Shown: positions 12,455 to 19,821 of the stretch, piece by piece
Layout: the number at the start of each line of letters is the position of its first letter
Numbering within the stretch: position 1 is the first letter of the stretch
From: Micavibrio aeruginosavorus
GTDB lineage: Bacteria > Pseudomonadota > Alphaproteobacteria > Micavibrionales > Micavibrionaceae
DNA: 27,601 bases
Direction: 5' to 3'
Assembly (NCBI GenBank): GCA_003241475.1
Contig: QFQB01000026.1
Coordinates: 1-27,601, forward strand
Notes under the pieces: model-generated
The model's database searches: none
What the model saw: only the letters and a program-made list of their open reading frames with translations
What the model was told of the DNA's origin: nothing
Program-made: the position numbers and the translations under genes

Positions 12455-14173
12455 ATGGCCATGGGCAAGGATATCTGGGGCAAGGTGCGGAATTGGGCGG
12501 CCAATATGCCATTGGTTCCGCTTGTCATGGGCAGGATGTCCGCAAAAACTGTTACGGCAACCGAAGAGTTGCTCAAACTTCCCGCGCCCCGCACTCCCGA
12601 CGATATCGACGCCAACACCAAGCAATACGAAGAACACGCCTCGCGCTCCTACATGGACTTGAAAATGGCATTTCGCGACATCGGGCGGATGAACGCTATT
12701 GTTGAAACGCTGGGGCGGGACTTCCTGACGGCTATGCCGGAAGGCGCCTACAAAAGCCGCTTGGGGCAAATCGCCTTTTTGTATCGCCGCATGCATGAAG
12801 AGCTGGCCAACCACAAAATGTCCGCGCTGATCGAAGACAGCCATGCGCACCAGAAAAAATCCCCCGCATCATGGGACCCTTGGGACAGTGCCAATCTGCG
12901 CGAGATGGAAACGATGTACCGCCACGTGGCACGCGTGCCCTCAGATCTCATGGAAAAGAAAGCGCGCCTTGCCTACGAAGGTCGCCGCAAACACCGCGAC
13001 GTTTTAAAATGCGATGACTGGGAAGAGGCCAAGCCGTTTCTGGAGGATATGGTCGATCTGCAAAAGCGGATTGCGGAAGCCAAAGCGCTCAAGGACAACG
13101 ACCATGCAACCGATCCGCTCTATCAAGCGCTTATGCGCGAATATATTCCGGGCGCGCGTCTGGATGATGTCGATCAGCTGTTCACGCGCATGGAAGAAAA
13201 ATTAAAAGAGCTTTTGCCGTGGATAATAGACGAGCAGGCCAAGCATAAGGAGCCGATTCCGCTGACCGGACCGTTCCCCGCCGCGCAACAAATGTGGCTG
13301 AACCGCTCGCTACTCAAGGTCATGGGTTTCGATTTCAATCGCGGCGGTTTGTATGAGACGGGACATAACCCCGTCGAAGGCGGAACGCCGGACGACACGA
13401 GACTCGTCATCAAGACATCGGACGCCGGAAACTTCCTTGATTCGATGAAAAGCGCACTTCATGAAGGAGGGCACGGCATCTATATTCAAGGCCTGCCGCG
13501 CGAAACATGGCGCTACCAGCCTGTAGGGCAGGATCTTGGGTCGGCCATGCAAGAAGCGCAAGCCCTGCTTATTGAAATGATTCTCGGCCGCACGAAGGAA
13601 TTTTTCCGCTATTTGTCTCCGCGCGTCGAGGGACTGTTCCAAAAGTTCGGCGATCCTGCCATGACCGCCGACAATCTTTACCGTCTCAAAACCCGCGTCA
13701 AGCCTGGCGTCGATCGGAAGAGCGCGGATGAAGTCACCTATTTCTTCCATGTGCTTTTGCGCATGCGACTCGAACGCGATTTGATTGGCGGTCGCCTGAC
13801 CATCAAGGAACTGCCCGATGCATGGAATGCTGGCATGAAAGACCTGTTGGGAGTAGAACCGACGACCTATGCTTCGGGTTGCCTGCAGGACGTTCATTGG
13901 TTCGTCGGCAAATTCGGCTACTTCCCGTCCTATACGCTCGGCCATATGATCGCGGCGCAAATGCATGACAAAATGAAACGGGATATTCAGAACATCCCTG
14001 AATTGATGGCGCAGGGCGATTTCATGCCCGTCCAGATGTGGCTGGCCGATAAAATCTATCGTAATGGCCGCCTGATGCGTACCGATGACCTTCTGGAACA
14101 GGTTACAGGCACCAAACTCACGCCCGGCCCGCTTATTGCGCATCTTCAAGACCGTTATCTGGAAGCGGCTTGA
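12455..14173 (+). CDS. M32 family metallocarboxypeptidase (carboxypeptidase Taq type)
   Basis: This 572-residue cytoplasmic zinc carboxypeptidase has the HExxH motif in LHEGGHGIYIQGLP (His336, Glu337, His340). The likely third ligand is Glu367 in QEAQALLIE, 27 residues on. Other M32 blocks are ADEVTYFFHVLLRMRLERDLI and GCLQDVHWFVGKFGYFPSYTLGHMIAAQ, with the C-terminal TPGPLIAHLQDRYLE. Two features are unusual. The common HES/GQ motif reads QEAQ, so its first His is Gln. The protein is also about 70 residues longer than typical M32 enzymes, partly from an N-terminal extension of about 45 residues. The ATG at 12455 follows AGAGGA by seven bases. Its TGA stop overlaps the ATG of the ADP-ribosylglycohydrolase gene. 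Confidence 0.92.
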   Translation: MAMGKDIWGKVRNWAANMPLVPLVMGRMSAKTVTATEELLKLPAPRTPDDIDANTKQYEEHASRSYMDLKMAFRDIGRMNAIVETLGRDFLTAMPEGAYKSRLGQIAFLYRRMHEELANHKMSALIEDSHAHQKKSPASWDPWDSANLREMETMYRHVARVPSDLMEKKARLAYEGRRKHRDVLKCDDWEEAKPFLEDMVDLQKRIAEAKALKDNDHATDPLYQALMREYIPGARLDDVDQLFTRMEEKLKELLPWIIDEQAKHKEPIPLTGPFPAAQQMWLNRSLLKVMGFDFNRGGLYETGHNPVEGGTPDDTRLVIKTSDAGNFLDSMKSALHEGGHGIYIQGLPRETWRYQPVGQDLGSAMQEAQALLIEMILGRTKEFFRYLSPRVEGLFQKFGDPAMTADNLYRLKTRVKPGVDRKSADEVTYFFHVLLRMRLERDLIGGRLTIKELPDAWNAGMKDLLGVEPTTYASGCLQDVHWFVGKFGYFPSYTLGHMIAAQMHDKMKRDIQNIPELMAQGDFMPVQMWLADKIYRNGRLMRTDDLLEQVTGTKLTPGPLIAHLQDRYLEAA

Positions 14174-15108
14174 TGCCAATGAGGGATGTGGAGATTCTGG
14201 ATCGTGCAAAAGGATGCCTTGTCGGCCTTGCCGTAGGCGATGCTTTAGGAACAACCCTAGAATTTACTAAACGGGATAGTCAACCGCCCGTAGCTGATAT
14301 GGTCGGCGGTGGACCGTTTCGCCTGAAACCAGGCCAATGGACAGACGATACCAGCATGGCTTTGTGTTTGGCGGACAGCCTTTTGCACAGAAACAGCTTT
14401 AACCCTACTGAAATGATGGACCGCTTCGTGGACTGGATGCGCGAAGGATACAATAGTTCTACGGGTGAGTGTTTCGATATCGGAGACACAACCCGCGCGG
14501 CGCTCCGGAATTATATTGATGAGGGTATAGCAGGAGACGCCAGCGCAAGTCCCAGCATGGCTGGCAATGGCTCCATCATGCGGCTTGCCCCTGCTGTGCT
14601 GTTTTCGCTGGATGATCGGGATCGCGCCATCGATCTGTCGGTTCGGCAATCGCGGCCAACGCATGCCGCGCCTGAAGTGCTCGAGGCTTGCGCTTTAATG
14701 GGAGCAGTCCTTCATGCGGCGATCACCGGAAACAATCCTTCTTTGCCGGTTTTGCGCGAACCGAAAATCCGGAAAATTGCCGACGGCGCATATCTTGCAA
14801 AAGTGCGTGATGATATCCGCTCTAGCGGGTACGTCATTGATACCTTGGAGGCAGCTCTGTGGGCGGTCTCGCAAACCGACAATTTTCGCGACGCGCTACT
14901 TCTTGCCGTTAATCTGGGGGACGATGCCGACACGGTCGGCGCGGTTGCGGGACAATTGGCGGGGGCGAAATATGGCTACAATGCCATCCCGCAGGAATGG
15001 CGGAATACCCTTGCCTGGCATGATAAAATTGCAGAATTGTCTGTTTCTCTCGTTCGTGCGGGCCTGAATCGTTCCAGACAATTGACGCCCCAGCCGCCCA
15101 TGGCTTAA
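14173..15108 (+). CDS. ADP-ribosylglycohydrolase family protein (DraG-like)
   Basis: This 311-residue protein belongs to the DraG/ARH family, which removes ADP-ribose from proteins or small molecules using two magnesium ions. The metal motifs are present: GQWTDDTSM with Thr57, Asp58 and Asp59, and NLGDDADTVGAVAGQLAGA with Asp250, Asp251, Asp253 and Thr254. The N-terminal RAKGCLVGLAVGDALG and the central GNGSIMRLAP are also classic. The ATG at 14173 overlaps the carboxypeptidase stop (ATGA type); a TTG just before and an ATG at 14179 are alternatives. No dinitrogenase reductase, ADP-ribosyltransferase or macrodomain gene is nearby, so the substrate is open. ThrC begins 10 bp downstream. Confidence 0.93.
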   Translation: MPMRDVEILDRAKGCLVGLAVGDALGTTLEFTKRDSQPPVADMVGGGPFRLKPGQWTDDTSMALCLADSLLHRNSFNPTEMMDRFVDWMREGYNSSTGECFDIGDTTRAALRNYIDEGIAGDASASPSMAGNGSIMRLAPAVLFSLDDRDRAIDLSVRQSRPTHAAPEVLEACALMGAVLHAAITGNNPSLPVLREPKIRKIADGAYLAKVRDDIRSSGYVIDTLEAALWAVSQTDNFRDALLLAVNLGDDADTVGAVAGQLAGAKYGYNAIPQEWRNTLAWHDKIAELSVSLVRAGLNRSRQLTPQPPMA

Positions 15109-15120
15109 ACATAAAGCCAT
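15100..15120 (+). repeat. Hairpin joining a stop codon to the thrC start codon
   Basis: ATGGCTT (15100-15106) and AAGCCAT (15114-15120) are perfect inverted arms around a 7-nt loop. The left arm reaches into the TAA of the ADP-ribosylglycohydrolase gene and the right arm includes the first two bases of the thrC ATG. It could make thrC translation depend on ribosomes finishing the upstream gene. Confidence 0.45.
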
Positions 15121-16516
15121 GATCCAGTTTATCTCCACGCGCGGCGATGGCGCCAAAAAATCCTTCACGGAAGTTCTGCTTTCGGGTATGGCCCCGGATG
15201 GAGGATTGTATGTGCCCACCAAATGGCCGCAGATCGATGTGGCCGGCCTCGCAGGTCTGCCCTACACCGAAGTGGCCTTTAAGGTTATGCAGCCCTTCGT
15301 GGCTGGCGAAATTCCCGATGAGGATCTGCGCGGGATCATCGTCGAGGTTTATGAGAACAATTTTGGCCATGCCGCCGTTGCGCCGCTCGTGCAACTCGGC
15401 CCGTCTACATGGGTGATGGAATTGTTCCATGGGCCGACATTGGCGTTTAAAGATTACGCGCTACAAATTCTGGGGCGTTTGTTTGACTACGTGCTAGAAA
15501 AATGCGGCGAGAACGTCACCATTGTCGGTGCGACATCAGGAGATACCGGTTCTGCGGCCATTGAGGCCTGCAAGAATTGCAAACACATCGATATTTTCAT
15601 TCTGCATCCCAAGGGCCGCACCTCCGAAGTGCAACGCCGCCAGATGACAACCGTGAATTCGCCGAATGTGCACAACATCGCCCTTGAAGGGCATTTCGAT
15701 GATTGCCAGAACGCGGTCAAGGCGATGTTCGCCGACCAAGTGTTCCGTGAGGAAATGAATTTATCGGCGGTCAATTCGATCAACTGGGCGCGCATCATGG
15801 CCCAGATCGTTTATTATATGGCGGCTGGCGCGGCGTTGGGAGCCGACAAGCGCGGCATTGTCTTTGCCGTTCCCACCGGAAACTTCGGCAATGTCTATGC
15901 GGCCTATTGCGCCAAACAGATGGGTTTGAATATCAAACAACTGGTGATCGGTTCCAACCGCAACGATATCCTGACGCGTTTCTTTGAAACCGGGGCGATG
16001 ACGGCCTCCACAGTCGAACCGTCCTTGTCACCGAGCATGGATATTCAGGTTTCCAGTAATTTCGAGCGCTTTTTATTCGATCTTCTGGACCGCAAATCCG
16101 ATGATCTACGGGCAAAAATGGATGCGTTCAAACAAAGCGGCGAATTCACGCTGACCGACAAACAAATGAAAGAAGCGCGCAAGACCTTTTCCGCTTATCG
16201 TTGTTCGGATGAAAAAACACTCTCTATCATGCAAAATTGCTATCGTGATACCGGCTATCTGGTGGACCCGCACACCGCCGTTGGCCTGTCTGCAGCGATA
16301 GAAAATGGGCATGATCCGTCTATTCCGTTGGTTGCGCTGGCCTGCGCCCATCCGGCCAAATTCCCGGATGCGGTTGAAAAGGCAACCGGAATAAAGCCCC
16401 CCTTGCCATCTCATCTATCTGATTTATATGAAAGAAAAGAGATTCTTACCGTTTTGCCGAATGATCTGCTAAAACTGCAGACCCATATTAAAGAGAATGT
16501 AAAAAATGAGCATTAA
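15119..16516 (+). CDS. thrC: Threonine synthase ThrC
   Basis: ThrC (465 aa) is a PLP enzyme that converts O-phosphohomoserine to threonine. The PLP-binding lysine is Lys111 in LAFKDYALQ, preceded by ELFHGPT. The phosphate-binding loop is VGATSGDTGSAA, and the later FAVPTGNFGNVYAAY and CAHPAKFPDAV blocks are typical of the long bacterial and fungal threonine synthases. The N-terminus MIQFISTRGDG is canonical. Only a weak Shine-Dalgarno sequence is visible (AAAG), and the start codon lies in a hairpin, so coupling to the upstream gene is likely. The gene overlaps the M16 peptidase gene by 11 bp. The order thrC / M16 peptidase / GNAT is common in Alphaproteobacteria. Confidence 0.97.
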   Translation: MIQFISTRGDGAKKSFTEVLLSGMAPDGGLYVPTKWPQIDVAGLAGLPYTEVAFKVMQPFVAGEIPDEDLRGIIVEVYENNFGHAAVAPLVQLGPSTWVMELFHGPTLAFKDYALQILGRLFDYVLEKCGENVTIVGATSGDTGSAAIEACKNCKHIDIFILHPKGRTSEVQRRQMTTVNSPNVHNIALEGHFDDCQNAVKAMFADQVFREEMNLSAVNSINWARIMAQIVYYMAAGAALGADKRGIVFAVPTGNFGNVYAAYCAKQMGLNIKQLVIGSNRNDILTRFFETGAMTASTVEPSLSPSMDIQVSSNFERFLFDLLDRKSDDLRAKMDAFKQSGEFTLTDKQMKEARKTFSAYRCSDEKTLSIMQNCYRDTGYLVDPHTAVGLSAAIENGHDPSIPLVALACAHPAKFPDAVEKATGIKPPLPSHLSDLYERKEILTVLPNDLLKLQTHIKENVKNEH

Positions 16517-17768
16517 AACCACTACCCTCGACTCCGGCCTTCGCATTATCACCGATTCCGTTCCTGAAATGGAAACAGTCGCCTTGGGTGTCTGGGCCGA
16601 CGTCGGCACGCGCCACGAAGATTTAAAACACAACGGCGTCGCGCACATGGTCGAGCACATGATGTTCAACGGCACGCCGACGCGCACATCATTGCAGATC
16701 GCCGAAGCGATTGAGGATGTCGGCGGACAGATCAATGCCTACACCAGCCGCGAAATCACGGCCTATTACATTCATCTCTTGAAAAACGACATGCCTCTGG
16801 CCATGGATATCTTGTCGGATATTCTGCAACGTCCGACGTTCCCTGATGCCGAACTGGAAAAAGAACGCGGCGTTATTTTGCAGGAAATCGGCATGACGAA
16901 TGATACGCCCGACGATGTGGTGTTCGATCACTATCAGGAAACGGCCTATCCGGATCAGGCGCTGGGCGCGCCGATTCTCGGCCGTGAAGACATCATCCAG
17001 AACATGAAAAAAGAGACGCTGTATGATTACGTGCATCGTTTCTATACACCGAAAAAACTGGTGATTTCTGCTGCCGGCAATATCGATCACGATGCATTCG
17101 TTCATACCGCGCAGACAATGTTTTCCGATCTTCCCAAAGACTCTGATCAAAGCTACACGCCGGCCCGATATAAAGGCGGCGAAGTCCGCGTTGAAAAAGA
17201 TCTGGAGCAAAGTCATGTCGTTTTAGGTTTCCGCGGCATTAACCGCGAAGATCCTGACTATTATTCCGCTGTTATGCTTGGCACGATTTTGGGCGGCGGG
17301 ATTTCGTCCCGTCTGTTCCAAGAGGTTCGTGAAAAGCGCGGATTGGTGTACTCCATCTATTCCAGCCATTCGTCCTATCACGATGACGGACAATTCGAAA
17401 TTTATGCCGGAACCGGTCCTGAATCCTTGAACGAGCTTGTTCCTGTAACTTGTACAGAACTGGTGAAGGTAATGCAGAATCCTGTTACTGAAGCTGAACT
17501 GAACCGTGCAAAAGCACAGATCAAGGCCGGCATTCTCATGAGCCGCGAATCGATGCTGTCTCGCGCAAACCGTCAGGCAAAATATTTCATCAACTTCAAC
17601 CGCGCCCCCGATGTGGCGAAATTGATTGCGCAAGTGGATGCCGTTACGGTCTACAGCGTGCAGAAAATTGCTCAGAAAATCTTCACGGGAAAGCCGACGC
17701 TTGCCGCATTGGGACCTGTTGAAGGACTTGAGGATTACGAAAAGATCACGCAACGACTGGCCGCGTAG
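16506..17768 (+). CDS. M16 family zinc peptidase (processing-peptidase-like)
   Basis: This 420-residue protein is an M16B peptidase related to the mitochondrial processing peptidase beta subunit. The inverted zinc motif HxxEH is HMVEH (His47, Glu50, His51). The distal glutamates are in EKERGVILQEI (Glu120 and Glu127, the latter probably the third ligand). The second half has the inactive partner fold with LGGGISSRLFQEVREKRGLVYSIYS, which carries the family's conserved arginine and tyrosine. It has no signal peptide, so it is cytoplasmic. Its substrates are unknown; related proteins degrade peptides. The ATG lies inside the 3' end of thrC. Confidence 0.95.
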   Translation: MSIKTTTLDSGLRIITDSVPEMETVALGVWADVGTRHEDLKHNGVAHMVEHMMFNGTPTRTSLQIAEAIEDVGGQINAYTSREITAYYIHLLKNDMPLAMDILSDILQRPTFPDAELEKERGVILQEIGMTNDTPDDVVFDHYQETAYPDQALGAPILGREDIIQNMKKETLYDYVHRFYTPKKLVISAAGNIDHDAFVHTAQTMFSDLPKDSDQSYTPARYKGGEVRVEKDLEQSHVVLGFRGINREDPDYYSAVMLGTILGGGISSRLFQEVREKRGLVYSIYSSHSSYHDDGQFEIYAGTGPESLNELVPVTCTELVKVMQNPVTEAELNRAKAQIKAGILMSRESMLSRANRQAKYFINFNRAPDVAKLIAQVDAVTVYSVQKIAQKIFTGKPTLAALGPVEGLEDYEKITQRLAA

Positions 17769-17781
17769 GAAGGTCCTTTGA

Positions 17782-18384
17782 ATGTGGCCTTCCGCGAAGA
17801 AGATGAGACCAGTTGTTATTGCACCTGTCTTGACAACAGAGCGGTTGAGCCTTCGCCCTGGGCGGGAATCCGATTACGATCAATGGAAAATTGTCCGTAG
17901 CCTTAATCAAAATTATCTTAAGCCTTTTGAACCTGCATGGCCGTCGCAAAGTCTGTCGCCCGATTTTTTCCGCCGCCGCGTTGCGCGGCTCTCCAAGGAA
18001 TGGACCGATGATAAAACCTACGCCTTTCTTATTTTTAAAGACGGTTATTTGATAGGCGGCATCAATTTAAACGGGGTTATGCGCGGCGCGGCGCAAAGCG
18101 CGACATTTGGCTATTGGCTGGATGAACTATCGCAAGGCAACGGCTACATGGCCGAGGCGGCGGGTGCTGTTTTAAAATATGCCTTTACAACGCTAAAACT
18201 GGAAAGAGTAAATGCCGCAACCCTGGTTCATAACGGCAGAAGCCGCAACATGTTGTTGCGTCTGGGATTTGAAGAAGAGGGTTTCGCCCGTAGCTATTTA
18301 CAAATAGAAGGCCGTAGACAAGACCATGTTCTGTATGGGTTGAACAAGGACGCTTGGATTTTACGCGCGGCCGCTCACGCCTGA
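17782..18384 (+). CDS. RimJ/RimL-type GNAT acetyltransferase
   Basis: This 200-residue GNAT enzyme resembles RimJ, the ribosomal protein N-terminal acetyltransferase. Evidence is the TTERLSLRPGRESDYDQW start (residues 18-35), FGYWLDELSQGNGYMAEAAGAVLKYAF with the acetyl-CoA loop at 118-123, NGRSRNMLLRLGFEEEGFAR (151-170), and the closing RRQDHVLYGL. Other RimJ/RimL relatives acetylate antibiotics or different proteins, so I do not assign rimJ. The ATG at 17782 has GGAAGG nine bases upstream; an ATG at 17803 is an alternative. It follows the M16 gene by 13 bp and overlaps the 3' end of the convergent yqgE gene by 24 bp. Confidence 0.9.
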   Translation: MWPSAKKMRPVVIAPVLTTERLSLRPGRESDYDQWKIVRSLNQNYLKPFEPAWPSQSLSPDFFRRRVARLSKEWTDDKTYAFLIFKDGYLIGGINLNGVMRGAAQSATFGYWLDELSQGNGYMAEAAGAVLKYAFTTLKLERVNAATLVHNGRSRNMLLRLGFEEEGFARSYLQIEGRRQDHVLYGLNKDAWILRAAAHA

Positions 18385-18954
18385 AAGCATGACAGGATTA
18401 ACACCGATCAACGCAAAAGCATTTTCCCACATTTGATTGGCGGGTGTGTTGAACACGATTTCATAACTGGCGGGGGCGCTGAGCCAGACATTGTCTTGCA
18501 ATTCTTTTTCCAATTGCCCCGGACCCCAGCCTGCATAGCCGAGCGTGAAGAGCATTTTATCCGGTTTGTATCCGCCAACCATGGCGCGGAGCGAGTCGAC
18601 CGTTCCGCTGATGGAAAAAAGGTCGTCTACATGGATCGTGTCCTTTTGTGTAAAATCGCTGCTGTGAATAAGAAATCCATGAACGCCCTGCACGGGTCCG
18701 CCGGCCAGAACAGGGGTCTGGCGGATTTTTTCATCCAAAGGGCGCTCGCTCGCAATTCCCACTTGTTTGAGCACATCCTCGAAATCGGGCGAGGGAAGCG
18801 GCTGGTTGATAACCATGCCCATGGCGCCGTTCTTGTCATGAACGCACATGAAAATAACCGCGTGGTGAAACCGCGGATCATTCATTTGGGGCATGGCAAT
18901 AAGCAGCTGGCCTTTTAGGGAGGAAAATGCAGACGAATTGTGTTTATCACTCAT
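18361..18954 (-). CDS. YqgE/AlgH family protein
   Basis: This 197-residue protein belongs to the UPF0301 (YqgE/AlgH) family. Signatures are LKGQLLIAMPQMNDPRF near the start, NGAMGMVINQPL, the GGPVQ motif, and LGYAGWGPGQLEKEL. The family is widespread in Proteobacteria with no proven biochemical role; AlgH in Pseudomonas was linked to alginate regulation. I chose the ATG at 18954 (MSDKHN) with AGG six bases upstream. The frame extends 12 codons further, but those would overlap the divergent gene's leader. The start lies 48 bp from the divergent DsbD-N-like gene. Confidence 0.9.
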   Translation of the reverse strand: MSDKHNSSAFSSLKGQLLIAMPQMNDPRFHHAVIFMCVHDKNGAMGMVINQPLPSPDFEDVLKQVGIASERPLDEKIRQTPVLAGGPVQGVHGFLIHSSDFTQKDTIHVDDLFSISGTVDSLRAMVGGYKPDKMLFTLGYAGWGPGQLEKELQDNVWLSAPASYEIVFNTPANQMWENAFALIGVNPVMLSGVSGRA

Positions 18955-19002
18955 GTCGCCTATACTTTCAGAAAGGCCCGCGCAACACAATCGGACGACA
19001 TC

Positions 19003-19821
19003 ATGTTGAAGAAAACACTCACCAGCTTTTTTATTTTTTTATCGGGAACTTTTCCGGCGCACGCTCAACAACAAGCAACGGCGGAATATATGTCGGCGCA
19101 GCTGGTTTCCGCATACGAATCGACCGGTGATTTGTCCTCTGTGGATATGGGTGTGGATATAAAATTTGCGGACGGATGGTACACCTATTGGCGCATGCCC
19201 GGTGATAGCGGCATACCAACATCATTCGACTGGAGCAAATCGACGAACGTCAAAGATGTTGAATTGTCATGGCCCGCGCCGCGCCGATACACACTCTCTG
19301 GGCTCCACAGTTTTGGTTATTCCGAACAGATATTGTTTCCCTTCACGGTAAATTTAAAAGAGCCGGGAAAAGACGCAACCGTCGATCTGACCATCAATGC
19401 GGTTGTCTGCCATGAAATTTGCGTGCCGCAAACGCTACATGTTGCGCGCACGATAAAAGGAAATGGTAAAAAACTAAGTGCGGAAAACAAGCTGCTCGAG
19501 AACGCAAAAAAATCATTGCCTTCGAAAGAAAACCTGCCCGATCTTGGCATCGACACAGCCGTGCTCGGCAAGGATTCAATCGTCGTGACGGCCTATGCGG
19601 CCAAAGGATTTGAAGAAGGTGCGGATCTTGTTGTTGAAACGCCGAATGCCGTTCTGACGACGCCGCCTGAAATTATTCCGGACGATGCCGATAAAACCCG
19701 CGCGCTGTTCAAGATCAAGGCGCCTGCCGGGGTTGATTTGTCCAAGGAATTATTCGGCAAAACCGTGCCGGTTATTTTGATCCATGGCGGCAAATCCATC
19801 GAACGCGATTTCGCCTTCTAA
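19003..19821 (+). CDS. Periplasmic DsbD-N/ScsB-like domain protein
   Basis: This 272-residue exported protein has a signal peptide at 1-21 (cleavage after AHA). The mature part resembles the N-terminal thiol-disulfide domain of DsbD/ScsB proteins: DIKFADGWYTYWRMPGDSGIPTSFDW, the SGLHSFGYSEQILFPF block, and the redox pair Cys136/Cys140 in VVCHEICVP. That C-x3-C spacing is typical of ScsB-like domains rather than the C-x5-C of E. coli DsbD. The transmembrane and thioredoxin domains of full DsbD are missing, so it needs an electron donor encoded elsewhere. An upstream in-frame ATG at 18940 would place 21 extra residues before the signal peptide, so ATG 19003 is preferred. Its stop directly abuts the mrcA stop on the other strand. 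Confidence 0.85.
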   Translation: MLKKTLTSFFIFLSGTFPAHAQQQATAEYMSAQLVSAYESTGDLSSVDMGVDIKFADGWYTYWRMPGDSGIPTSFDWSKSTNVKDVELSWPAPRRYTLSGLHSFGYSEQILFPFTVNLKEPGKDATVDLTINAVVCHEICVPQTLHVARTIKGNGKKLSAENKLLENAKKSLPSKENLPDLGIDTAVLGKDSIVVTAYAAKGFEEGADLVVETPNAVLTTPPEIIPDDADKTRALFKIKAPAGVDLSKELFGKTVPVILIHGGKSIERDFAF

